64,000 nt of DNA from assembly GCF_002218005.2 (NCBI RefSeq), contig NZ_AP018678.1, positions 1 to 64,000 on the forward strand, read 5' to 3'. This DNA is from Vibrio algivorus. Lineage in GTDB: Bacteria > Pseudomonadota > Gammaproteobacteria > Enterobacterales > Vibrionaceae. The notes beneath the pieces were generated by a model. It had not been told where the DNA came from. It searched no databases and saw only the letters and a program-made list of their open reading frames with translations. Of this stretch, positions 8,549 through 16,748 are shown in pieces (positions within the stretch are counted from its first letter, which is position 1; each line of letters begins with the position of its first letter). A program made the position numbers and the translations under genes.

Positions 8549-8595
8549 CCGCTTACCATCACTCCTCGTTTACGTATCAGGAGAATGGCAAGCGG
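8549..8595 (-). terminator. Hairpin after the solute-binding protein gene
   Basis: Arms CCGCTTACCAT (8549-8559) and ATGGCAAGCGG (8585-8595) with an inner CTCCT/AGGAG stem. On the minus strand it is followed by TTTTG. It lies 34 bp past the binding-protein stop and 160 bp before the next gene. Such a partial terminator would let the binding protein be made in excess over the membrane components; that role is inferred. Confidence 0.6.
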
Positions 8596-8629
8596 CTAAA
8601 GGGACAATCGGTTAATGAGAAAGGTTAGA

Positions 8630-9391
8630 TTACTTATGAGTAATATCGGCACCAAACCATTTTTCAGAAATAGTGGCCAAAGTACCATCTTCACGCATTG
8701 CTGCTAATGCAGTGTTTACTTCAGCTTGTAGCTTTTTGCCTTTTTCGTTATCAACAAATGGCCAAGCATTTTCGATGGTTTCAAAAGGCTGACCCGCTAA
8801 CTGTAGTGGGAGATTGGTGGCTTTAATGAGTTGTAGAGCAGATAGACGATCCATGACGAATGCATCAGAACGACCTAATACAACATCTTGTTCAATACCA
8901 GCATCGTAAGTTTTGATATTGATTTTACCTTCTTTATCATAACTACGTAGCACTTGTTCGAAGTTTGAACCTAAGTTAACGGCTACGGTTTTGCCAGCAA
9001 GATCTTCTACACCATTGATCGAATCATTGCCTTTTTTCACAGTGATCTGCACGCCATCAACCACATAAGGATCAGAGAATAAGTATTTGGCTTTACGTGA
9101 ATCGGTAATCGTTACTTGATTTGAAATAGTATCGATACGGCCGGTTTCGAGTAGACCAAACAGACCTGAGAAGTTGGCAGTAACAAATTTCACGTCATAG
9201 TGGTTGCGTTGACCAATCTCATTCCATAAATCCACTTCAAAGCCTTGTAGTTTATCAAGTTTTTGAAAAGTAAATGGAAAGTAAGTGCCTGACATGCCTA
9301 CTTTCACTTCTTGATTCGCTGCTTGAGCAAAGTTGGAAACAGCAAAAAATAGTGCGGCAGCGGTAACAATTTTATTTAAAATTCGGCTCAT
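8630..9391 (-). CDS. Periplasmic amino-acid (cystine-like) binding protein
   Basis: A 253-aa family-3 solute-binding protein. A Sec signal peptide MSRILNKIVTAAALFFAVS ends near AQA-A (about residue 24). GTYFPFTF (about 36-43), GFEVDLWNEIG and SNQVTITDSRKAKYLFSDPY (about 91-110) are family motifs, and the C-terminus SEKWFGADIT is close to that of TcyJ (FliY), the cystine-binding protein. Cystine is therefore the best guess but unproven. It is the promoter-proximal gene of the importer cluster, divergent from dnaA. Confidence 0.85.
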   Translation of the reverse strand: MSRILNKIVTAAALFFAVSNFAQAANQEVKVGMSGTYFPFTFQKLDKLQGFEVDLWNEIGQRNHYDVKFVTANFSGLFGLLETGRIDTISNQVTITDSRKAKYLFSDPYVVDGVQITVKKGNDSINGVEDLAGKTVAVNLGSNFEQVLRSYDKEGKINIKTYDAGIEQDVVLGRSDAFVMDRLSALQLIKATNLPLQLAGQPFETIENAWPFVDNEKGKKLQAEVNTALAAMREDGTLATISEKWFGADITHK

Positions 9392-9498
9392 AGTGAGTTC
9401 TCCAGATTATTTGAGTTCCATTATAGTTATTCACTTATTAATAAATCTAAGAACAAGATGTTATTAATCATAACAATTGGTGTTGTTAAACAATAGCT

Positions 9499-9719
9499 GA
9501 TCAGTTTTTGTCTTGTGGGTAACTTTATCCCCGGAGAGCAAAAATTGTTTATTAAAATGCTTTAATTGCTTGACGGCGCACAAAATCGGGATAGATCTAA
9601 AAAAACTGTGAATAACTTAGATCTTATTCACTGATCTCAGGATCTATTGCTGGTGATCTTATAGTGATAGCTGTAGAATTACTCTCCTTTCAGATCATTT
9701 CATTTCGTGTGAGGTTAAT
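9499..9719 (+). promoter_or_regulatory. dnaA promoter region with DnaA-box-like and GATC sites
   Basis: The 328-bp gap between the divergent binding-protein gene and dnaA holds seven GATC sites between 9499 and 9696, six of them within 103 bp (9594, 9620, 9633, 9641, 9655, 9693). Near-DnaA boxes are TGTGGGTAA (9514-9522), TTATCCCCG (9525-9533), TGTGAATAA (9607-9615) and TTATTCACT (9624-9632). This fits the known autoregulation of dnaA and SeqA sequestration of its promoter. I could not choose a single -35/-10 pair. Confidence 0.7.
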
Positions 9720-11129
9720 GTGTCGTCTTCGTTATGGTTGCAGTGTTCGCAACAGCTTCAAGAAGAGCTTCCCGCAACTGAATTCAGCATGTGGGTAAGA
9801 CCGCTGCAAGCTGAACTCAATGACAATACTCTCACCTTATTTGCCCCTAATCGCTTTGTATTGGATTGGGTGCGTGATAAGTATCTCAATAGTATTAACC
9901 GTTTATTGAAAGAGTTTTGTGGCTCAGATACGCCAAATCTTCATTTTGAAGTTGGTAGTAAACCTGTTCAAAGTACAGTTGAAGTACCGAAAAGAACCGC
10001 TGCCGATGTGGCTGCAGAATCATCAGCTCCTGCGCAATTGCAAAAAAGTCGCCCATTAGATAAATCTTGGGATACTGGTGAGCGTGAAGTGGTTATCGAT
10101 GTTAATCATCGTTCTAATGTTAACCCTAAGCATAAGTTTCATAACTTTGTTGAGGGTAAGTCGAACCAGTTAGGTCTAGCTGCAGCAAAACAAGTTTCCG
10201 ATAATCCAGGTGTTTCTTATAACCCACTGTTTTTATATGGTGGCACGGGTTTAGGTAAAACTCACTTATTGCATGCGGTAGGTAATGCCATTGTTGAAAG
10301 TAAGCCAGATGCTCGAGTGGTGTACATGCACTCTGAGCGTTTTGTGCAAGATATGGTAAAAGCGCTACAAAATAACGCGATTGAAGAATTTAAACGTTAC
10401 TATCGTAGTCTAGATGCTTTGCTGATCGATGATATTCAATTTTTTGCCAATAAAGAGCGTTCGCAAGAAGAATTCTTTCATACCTTTAACGCATTGCTAG
10501 AAGGTAATCAGCAAATCATTCTTACTTCTGACCGTTATCCAAAAGAAATCAACGGGGTTGAAGATCGTTTGAAATCTCGTTTTGGTTGGGGATTGACCGT
10601 TGCGATCGAACCACCAGAGCTGGAAACCCGTGTCGCGATCTTGATGAAAAAAGCCGAAGATCACCAAATTACGCTTGCTGATGAAGTGGCATTCTTTATT
10701 GCTAAGCGTCTACGTTCAAACGTTCGTGAGTTGGAAGGTGCGTTAAACCGCGTGATTGCTAATGCCAATTTTACCGGTCGTCCAATCACCATTGATTTCG
10801 TACGTGAAGCATTGCGTGATTTACTGGCGTTACAAGAAAAGCTGGTGACCATCGACAATATTCAAAAAACTGTCGCTGAATATTACAAAATTAAAGTGGC
10901 TGACTTATTATCTAAGCGTCGCTCTCGTTCGGTTGCACGTCCTCGTCAATTGGCGATGGCTTTATCGAAAGAATTAACCAACCACAGTTTGCCTGAAATT
11001 GGCGATGCTTTTGGTGGTCGCGACCATACCACGGTGTTGCACGCTTGTCGTAAAATCAAAGAACTACGAGAAGAAAGCCATGATATTAAAGAAGATTACT
11101 CTAACTTGATTCGCACCCTGTCTTCTTAA
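9720..11129 (+). CDS. dnaA: Chromosomal replication initiator DnaA
   Basis: Binds DnaA boxes and opens oriC. 469 aa, usual length. Domain I is SSLWLQCSQQLQEELPATEFSMW (N-terminal); the AAA+ Walker A is GGTGLGKTH (about 174-182), Walker B LLIDDIQFF (about 232-240), and the DNA-binding signature GGRDHTTVLHACRKI lies near the C-terminus. The start is GTG at 9720, preceded by GTGAGG; the overlapping ATG at 9718 is out of frame. It heads dnaA-dnaN-recF-gyrB. Confidence 0.98.
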   Translation: MSSSLWLQCSQQLQEELPATEFSMWVRPLQAELNDNTLTLFAPNRFVLDWVRDKYLNSINRLLKEFCGSDTPNLHFEVGSKPVQSTVEVPKRTAADVAAESSAPAQLQKSRPLDKSWDTGEREVVIDVNHRSNVNPKHKFHNFVEGKSNQLGLAAAKQVSDNPGVSYNPLFLYGGTGLGKTHLLHAVGNAIVESKPDARVVYMHSERFVQDMVKALQNNAIEEFKRYYRSLDALLIDDIQFFANKERSQEEFFHTFNALLEGNQQIILTSDRYPKEINGVEDRLKSRFGWGLTVAIEPPELETRVAILMKKAEDHQITLADEVAFFIAKRLRSNVRELEGALNRVIANANFTGRPITIDFVREALRDLLALQEKLVTIDNIQKTVAEYYKIKVADLLSKRRSRSVARPRQLAMALSKELTNHSLPEIGDAFGGRDHTTVLHACRKIKELREESHDIKEDYSNLIRTLSS

Positions 11130-11209
11130 TATTAGGCGCTTAATTCCAAGCTATCTTTACCGCTGTTTTGGCCGTGTTTTTAATAGAATTAGATTATTTA
11201 GAGTAGATT

Positions 11210-12310
11210 ATGAAATTTACCATTGAACGTACTCAATTGATTAAACCTTTGCAGCAGGTGTCTGGTGCTCTTGGTGGTCGCTCAAGTTTGCCTATTTTGG
11301 GTAACTTATTAATTAAAGTCGATAATGGTGAATTGTCGATTACTGCGACCGACCTTGAAGTGGAATTAGTTTGTCGCTTGGCGTTAGAAGGCAACTTTGA
11401 ACCGGGCAGCACGACCGTTCCATCACGTAAATTTTTAGATATTTGCCGTGGTCTACCTGATAGCTCTCAGATTGATGTAACGTTAGATGATGAACGTTTA
11501 TTGATAAAATCTGGCCGTAGTCGTTTCTCATTAGCCACACTGCCGGCATCTGATTTTCCTAATATTGAAGACTGGACGAGTGAGGCGGAAGTGACGGTTA
11601 CTCAAGGCGAACTACGTCATTTAGTCGAAAAAACTCAATTCTCAATGGCTAACCAAGATGTGCGCTATTACTTAAACGGTATGTTGTTTGAAATTGAAGG
11701 TACCACATTACGTTCAGTGGCTACTGATGGTCACCGTATGGCAGTTGCTGAAACGGCGTTGGTTGGTGAGTATGCACAGCAGCAAGTGATCGTGCCGCGT
11801 AAAGGTGTACTAGAGTTAATTAAGCTATTAGATCGTCCTGACGAGCAAGTGACCTTGCAAATTGGTAGCTCTAATATTCGCGCCAATGTAAACGAATTTA
11901 CCTTCACTTCTAAGTTAGTTGATGGTCGTTTCCCGGATTACCGCCGCGTAATGCCGCAATCAACCAATAAAACACTAGAAGCTGATTGTGAAGCGTTGCG
12001 TCAATCGTTCTCACGTGCGGCGATTTTATCAAATGAGAAATTCCGCGGCGTACGAGTAAATTTATCTGGCTCTGAAATGCGAATTACTGCTAATAACCCA
12101 GAGCAAGAAGAAGCAGAAGAAAACCTTGATGTGAACTACCAAGGTGAGCCATTAGAGATTGGTTTTAACGTGAGCTACGTGTTGGATATTTTGAACACTC
12201 TAAAATGCCAAACCGTGCGTATGTCGATGAGTGATGCTAACGCGAGTGCTTTGGTTGAGAATATCGAAGATACATCTGCTATGTATGTTGTTATGCCGAT
12301 TCGCTTGTAA
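11210..12310 (+). CDS. dnaN: DNA polymerase III beta sliding clamp
   Basis: The 366-aa clamp matches the E. coli length. It begins MKFTIERTQLIKPLQQVSGALGGR and ends with the family C-terminus YVVMPIRL; VATDGHRMA in the middle is also characteristic. Three clamp domains are expected over the length. It follows dnaA after 80 bp and abuts recF with no intergenic base (stop 12308-12310, ATG 12311). Confidence 0.98.
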   Translation: MKFTIERTQLIKPLQQVSGALGGRSSLPILGNLLIKVDNGELSITATDLEVELVCRLALEGNFEPGSTTVPSRKFLDICRGLPDSSQIDVTLDDERLLIKSGRSRFSLATLPASDFPNIEDWTSEAEVTVTQGELRHLVEKTQFSMANQDVRYYLNGMLFEIEGTTLRSVATDGHRMAVAETALVGEYAQQQVIVPRKGVLELIKLLDRPDEQVTLQIGSSNIRANVNEFTFTSKLVDGRFPDYRRVMPQSTNKTLEADCEALRQSFSRAAILSNEKFRGVRVNLSGSEMRITANNPEQEEAEENLDVNYQGEPLEIGFNVSYVLDILNTLKCQTVRMSMSDANASALVENIEDTSAMYVVMPIRL

Positions 12311-13390
12311 ATGCCATTAACTCGTTTATCTATAAAGCAATTTCGCAATATTGAAGCCTGTGATATCTCGTTATCATCAGGCTTTAATTTTCTTGTCGGG
12401 CCGAATGGCAGCGGCAAAACCAGCGTATTAGAAGCGATTTACTTGCTTGGGCATGGCCGTTCATTCAAAAGTACCTTAACTGGGCGAGTGATTCAAAATG
12501 AACAAAGCGAGTTGTTTGTCCATGGGCGCTTTTTGTCTGATGATGATTTTGAGTTGCCGATTGGTATCAATAAACAACGAGATGGTAGTAGTGAAGTTAA
12601 GATCGGTGGTCAAAGTGGGCAGAAAATTGCTCAATTGGCGCAAATTTTGCCTCTACAGTTAATCCATACCGAAGGTTTTGAATTATTAACGGAAGGACCA
12701 AAGTTCCGTCGATCTTTCATTGATTGGGGAGTATTCCATACCCAACCTAGCTTCTATGAAAAATGGGCACGCTTAAAACGTTTAATTAAGCAAAGAAATG
12801 CATTATTGAAGACCGCAACAGGTTATCAAGAGCTGAGTTATTGGGATAAAGAACTGGCCGAATTGGCTGAAACCATTAGCCAGTGGCGCTTTGACTATGT
12901 CACAGAGTTAAAACAAGTGGCAGAACACATTTGTGGTGTATTTTTACCTGAATTTGAAGTGAAAATTCAGTATTATAGAGGGTGGGATAAAGACACGCCC
13001 TATGCTGAAATTTTACAGAAGAATTTCGAGCGCGATCAGCAACTCGGTTACACCTTTAGTGGACCTAATAAAGCCGATCTAAAACTAAAAATTAATGCGA
13101 CACCGGTGGAAGATGTATTGTCTCGTGGGCAGTTAAAGCTCATGGTGTGTGCTTTGCGTTTAGCGCAAGGTCAACACCTAACCGACACCACAGGTAAGCA
13201 GTGTATTTATTTAATTGATGATTTTGCCTCAGAGCTAGATGGTCAACGTCGAGGGCGTCTTGCAGAATATTTAAAGCAAACGCAGGCACAGGTTTTTGTA
13301 AGCTCTATTACTGCAAGTCACATTGCTGAAATGCAAAGTGAAAATAGCAGGATGTTTCATGTGGAACATGGCAAAATAGAGCAAGGATAA
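12311..13390 (+). CDS. recF: DNA replication and repair protein RecF
   Basis: An SMC-like ATPase that loads RecA at gaps with RecO and RecR. 359 aa. Walker A GPNGSGKT (about 30-37) after the N-terminal LSIKQFRNIE; the ABC signature is in LSRGQLKLMVCALRLAQ (about 272-288) and Walker B in YLIDDFASELD (about 302-312). The ATG directly follows the dnaN stop, so translational coupling is likely; gyrB follows after 18 bp. Confidence 0.97.
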   Translation: MPLTRLSIKQFRNIEACDISLSSGFNFLVGPNGSGKTSVLEAIYLLGHGRSFKSTLTGRVIQNEQSELFVHGRFLSDDDFELPIGINKQRDGSSEVKIGGQSGQKIAQLAQILPLQLIHTEGFELLTEGPKFRRSFIDWGVFHTQPSFYEKWARLKRLIKQRNALLKTATGYQELSYWDKELAELAETISQWRFDYVTELKQVAEHICGVFLPEFEVKIQYYRGWDKDTPYAEILQKNFERDQQLGYTFSGPNKADLKLKINATPVEDVLSRGQLKLMVCALRLAQGQHLTDTTGKQCIYLIDDFASELDGQRRGRLAEYLKQTQAQVFVSSITASHIAEMQSENSRMFHVEHGKIEQG

Positions 13391-13408
13391 TTAAGGCGAG
13401 AACAATTC

Positions 13409-15847
13409 ATGTCGAATAACAATGATTCTGCAAATAGCTATGATTCATCAAGTATTAAAGTACTTAAAGGGCTAGATGCTGTACGTAAACGTCCAGGGAT
13501 GTATATCGGTGATACTGATGATGGTACTGGCCTTCACCACATGGTGTTTGAGGTCGTCGATAACTCAATTGATGAAGCATTAGCTGGCCATTGTTCAGAC
13601 ATCATAATCACCATTCATGAAGATAACTCTGTATCGGTGAGCGATGACGGTCGTGGTATTCCAACGGAAATGCACGAAGAAGAAGGTGTTTCAGCCGCTG
13701 AAGTTATCATGACGGTACTGCATGCTGGTGGTAAGTTTGATGATAACTCTTATAAAGTTTCCGGTGGTTTACACGGCGTAGGTGTTTCAGTTGTTAACGC
13801 CTTGTCTGAAAAAGTTGAGTTAACCATCAAGCGTCAAGGTGAAATCTTCCAACAAGTTTATAAGCATGGTGTGCCAGAAGCGCCACTTGCTGTGATCGGT
13901 AAAACCGAAGAAACCGGTACGCGTATTCGTTTTTGGCCAAGTGAAGAAACCTTTACCAATATCGAATTCCATTACGACATTCTTGCTAAGCGTTTACGTG
14001 AATTATCATTCCTAAACTCAGGTGTTTCGATCAAATTAACTGACGAGCGTGAAGAAGATAAAAGTGATCACTTCATGTTTGAAGGTGGCATCCGTGCTTT
14101 CGTTGAGCATCTAAACCGCAACAAAACCCCGATTCACCAAAAGATTTTCTACTTTGACCACTCTCGCGAAGAAGATGGCATTACCGTTGAAGTGGCAATG
14201 CAATGGAATGACACTTTCCAAGAAGGCGTATACTGTTTTACTAACAATATCCCTCAGCGTGATGGTGGTACTCACTTAGCCGGTTTCCGTGGTGCATTAA
14301 CGCGTACTTTGAATAACTTTATGGATAAAGAAGGTTACTCGAAGAAAGCGCAAGCGGCGACCTCGGGTGATGATGCTCGTGAAGGCCTTACCGCTGTCGT
14401 TTCGGTAAAAGTGCCAGATCCAAAATTCTCAAGCCAAACCAAAGATAAACTGGTTTCTTCTGAAGTGAAATCGGCTGTTGAGTCTGCGATGAGCGAAAAA
14501 CTATCGGAATTCTTAATTGAAAACCCGAACGAAGCGAAAATCGTTTGTGGCAAAATCATTGATGCCGCTCGTGCTCGTGAAGCGGCGCGTAAAGCTCGTG
14601 ATATGACTCGTCGTAAAGGCGCGTTAGATTTAGCTGGCTTACCGGGTAAACTAGCCGATTGCCAAGAAAAAGATCCTGCTCTTTCTGAACTATACATAGT
14701 GGAAGGGGACTCTGCTGGCGGTTCAGCCAAGCAGGGGCGTAACCGTAAAAACCAAGCGATTTTGCCATTGAAAGGTAAAATCCTAAACGTTGAAAAAGCA
14801 CGTTTTGATAAAATGCTGTCTTCACAAGAAGTGGCAACGCTAATTACTGCACTAGGTTGTGGTATTGGGCGTGACGAATACAACCCAGATAAACTGCGTT
14901 ACCACAACATCATCATCATGACCGATGCCGATGTCGATGGTTCTCACATCCGTACTTTGCTTTTGACTTTCTTCTACCGTCAAATGCCAGAGCTTATCGA
15001 ACGTGGTTACATCTACATTGCTCAGCCACCACTTTATAAAGTGAAGAAAGGTAAGCAAGAGCAATACATTAAAGATGAAGAAGCGATGGAGCTTTACCAA
15101 GCCGGCCTTGCACTTGATGGCGCAGCGTTATACGTGAACCCTCAAGCACCCGCAATGACAGGTGAAGCGCTTGAGAAATTGGTTCTTCAATACAATGAAG
15201 GCATTAAGTTAATTAAACGCATGAGTCGTCGTTACCCATATGCGATGATTAATGAGTTAACTTATATTCCTCGCTTAACTGCTGATATGTGTCAAGATTC
15301 TGAGCAAGTTCAAGCTTGGGGTCAAAAATTAGTTGAGCAATTGAATGCTAAAGAAGTCGGTGCGAGCCAATACTCTCTTGAAGTTGAAAAACACCAAGAG
15401 CTAGGTATCAGTATTCCTAAACTTGTAGTTCGTACTCACGGTGTGATGCATGAATATGTAGTATCTTTAGATTTATTAAACTCTAAAGAATATGGTCGTT
15501 TAGCCGATCTTTCTGAAGCATTAGATGGTTTAGTTGAAGAAGGTGCTTATGTGAAGCGTGGTGAGCGTACTCAAGAAGTATCGACTTTCTCTGCTGCACT
15601 TGAATGGCTAATTAAAGAATCACGTCGTGGCTTATCCCTACAGCGTTACAAAGGTCTAGGTGAGATGAACCCAGATCAACTTTGGGAAACCACTATGGAC
15701 CCAGAAACACGTCGCATGATGCAAGTAACGATCGATGATGCGGTTGCATCAGATGAGTTGTTCACTACATTAATGGGTGACCAGGTAGAACCTCGTCGTA
15801 AGTTCATTGAAGACAACGCATTGAAAGTAGCGAACCTAGATGTTTAG
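13409..15847 (+). CDS. gyrB: DNA gyrase subunit B
   Basis: ATPase subunit of gyrase, which introduces negative supercoils. 812 aa, a few residues longer than E. coli GyrB. GHKL ATPase motifs are EVVDNSIDEALAGHC, DDGRGIPTE and GGLHGVGVSVVNALS; the Toprim domain shows EGDSAGGSAKQGRNR (about 431-445) and DADVDGSHIRTLLLTFFYR. The QRYKGLGEMNPDQLWETTMD C-terminal motif is intact. An efficient terminator follows at 15891. Confidence 0.98.
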   Translation: MSNNNDSANSYDSSSIKVLKGLDAVRKRPGMYIGDTDDGTGLHHMVFEVVDNSIDEALAGHCSDIIITIHEDNSVSVSDDGRGIPTEMHEEEGVSAAEVIMTVLHAGGKFDDNSYKVSGGLHGVGVSVVNALSEKVELTIKRQGEIFQQVYKHGVPEAPLAVIGKTEETGTRIRFWPSEETFTNIEFHYDILAKRLRELSFLNSGVSIKLTDEREEDKSDHFMFEGGIRAFVEHLNRNKTPIHQKIFYFDHSREEDGITVEVAMQWNDTFQEGVYCFTNNIPQRDGGTHLAGFRGALTRTLNNFMDKEGYSKKAQAATSGDDAREGLTAVVSVKVPDPKFSSQTKDKLVSSEVKSAVESAMSEKLSEFLIENPNEAKIVCGKIIDAARAREAARKARDMTRRKGALDLAGLPGKLADCQEKDPALSELYIVEGDSAGGSAKQGRNRKNQAILPLKGKILNVEKARFDKMLSSQEVATLITALGCGIGRDEYNPDKLRYHNIIIMTDADVDGSHIRTLLLTFFYRQMPELIERGYIYIAQPPLYKVKKGKQEQYIKDEEAMELYQAGLALDGAALYVNPQAPAMTGEALEKLVLQYNEGIKLIKRMSRRYPYAMINELTYIPRLTADMCQDSEQVQAWGQKLVEQLNAKEVGASQYSLEVEKHQELGISIPKLVVRTHGVMHEYVVSLDLLNSKEYGRLADLSEALDGLVEEGAYVKRGERTQEVSTFSAALEWLIKESRRGLSLQRYKGLGEMNPDQLWETTMDPETRRMMQVTIDDAVASDELFTTLMGDQVEPRRKFIEDNALKVANLDV

Positions 15848-15890
15848 ATTTAGACGTGTAGTCTGAAACGCTAACTGAAATCTTTAAAAG

Positions 15891-15916
15891 CCCTTTGTTT
15901 ACGCAAAGGGTTTTTT
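15891..15916 (+). terminator. Rho-independent terminator of dnaA-gyrB cluster
   Basis: CCCTTTG (15891-15897), loop TTTACG, CAAAGGG (15904-15910), then TTTTTTG. It lies 44 bp past the gyrB stop. Confidence 0.9.
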
Positions 15917-15960
15917 GTTTTTAGGGATAGAAAATAGATTAAAAAATTTTTAATTGTCCT

Positions 15961-15989
15961 CTTGAAAGCTATTTTTTCGGCCTTATATA
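15961..15989 (+). promoter_or_regulatory. Sigma32 (RpoH) heat-shock promoter of the sHSP gene
   Basis: CTTGAAA (15961-15967), a 13-bp spacer, then CCTTATATA (15981-15989), against the consensus CTTGAAA-N(11-16)-CCCCATNTA. It would give a 5' UTR of about 225 nt. The rpoH gene itself is at 43167. Confidence 0.8.
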
Positions 15990-15994
15990 TGATC

Positions 15995-16220
15995 GTGAAA
16001 GGGATGCCGATAAGCTCTAAGTCTGAAGTTTTTATTATAAAGACTACGCGTAAAGATAGTTCGCGATAAAGATAAAGAGTGGGTCCTTTGCAACGCTGAA
16101 TCTATTTCGCCTGCGGGGTTATAGATAGGCACTTAACTCAATCGCAAGCTTCGGCTCGGGCTGAAACCTTGCACACTATTGATTAAATAGAGACTATTGC
16201 TTAAATAAGAGGATAGTATT
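15995..16220 (+). promoter_or_regulatory. ROSE-type RNA thermometer in the 5' UTR
   Basis: The last hairpin pairs CUAUUGCUU (16194-16202) with AAGAGGAUAG (16207-16216), hiding the ribosome binding site just before the ATG at 16221. It contains the ROSE signature UUGCU opposite the Shine-Dalgarno, with the expected G facing G. Upstream hairpins include GCAAG/CUUGC at 16144-16172. ROSE elements control ibpA-type genes in many proteobacteria by melting on heating; function here is inferred from structure and position. Confidence 0.75.
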
Positions 16221-16658
16221 ATGCGTAATGTAGACTTCTCACCTTTATACCGTAACGCCATTGGTTTTGATCGTTTATTAAACCTAATGGAATCAAACAA
16301 CGCCAAAAATTCATCAGGCGGTTACCCTCCATACAATATTGAGAAACAAGACGAAAACCATTTCCGCATCACCATGGCGGTCGCAGGTTTTGCTGAAGAA
16401 AATCTCGATATTACTCAGCACGAAAATATGCTAATTGTGCGTGGTGAACGTCAACCTGAAGAAGGTAAAAACTACGTTTATCAAGGTATTGCTGAACGTG
16501 ATTTTGAGCGTAAATTCCAACTTGCTGACTACGTTAAAGTGCTTAGCGCCGGTATGGAAAATGGCCTATTGCACATCGACTTGGAACGTGAAATTCCAGA
16601 AGCGATGCAACCACGTAAAATTGCCATTAACGGTAAAGAGTTGTTAGAAAACAAATAA
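16221..16658 (+). CDS. ibpA: Small heat-shock protein IbpA (Hsp20)
   Basis: A 145-aa alpha-crystallin-domain holdase that binds unfolded proteins. It begins MRNVDFSPLYRNAIGFDRLLNLME, the IbpA/B N-terminus. The alpha-crystallin domain runs about 40-125, with FRITMAVAGFAEENLDI, the GERQPEEG loop and AGMENGLLHIDLEREIPE. It has a sigma32 promoter and a ROSE-like leader, and a terminator follows directly, so it is monocistronic. Confidence 0.95.
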   Translation: MRNVDFSPLYRNAIGFDRLLNLMESNNAKNSSGGYPPYNIEKQDENHFRITMAVAGFAEENLDITQHENMLIVRGERQPEEGKNYVYQGIAERDFERKFQLADYVKVLSAGMENGLLHIDLEREIPEAMQPRKIAINGKELLENK

Positions 16659-16687
16659 TCTAGCAGCGAAAACATAAAGGAAGAGAA

Positions 16688-16710
16688 GGGTGCCAAGTGG
16701 CACCCTTTTT
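16688..16710 (+). terminator. Rho-independent terminator of ibpA
   Basis: GGGTGCC (16688-16694), loop AAGT, GGCACCC (16699-16705), then TTTTTGTTTC. Confidence 0.93.
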
Positions 16711-16748
16711 GTTTCATTTATATTTAGAAGGTGAGATGAGTTTTCCTA

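Noticed and set aside
14335..14883. Minus-strand open frame of 182 codons inside gyrB
   Set aside because: Fully antisense to the conserved Toprim region of gyrB; composition follows the opposite-strand codons and no ribosome binding site or family match is seen.
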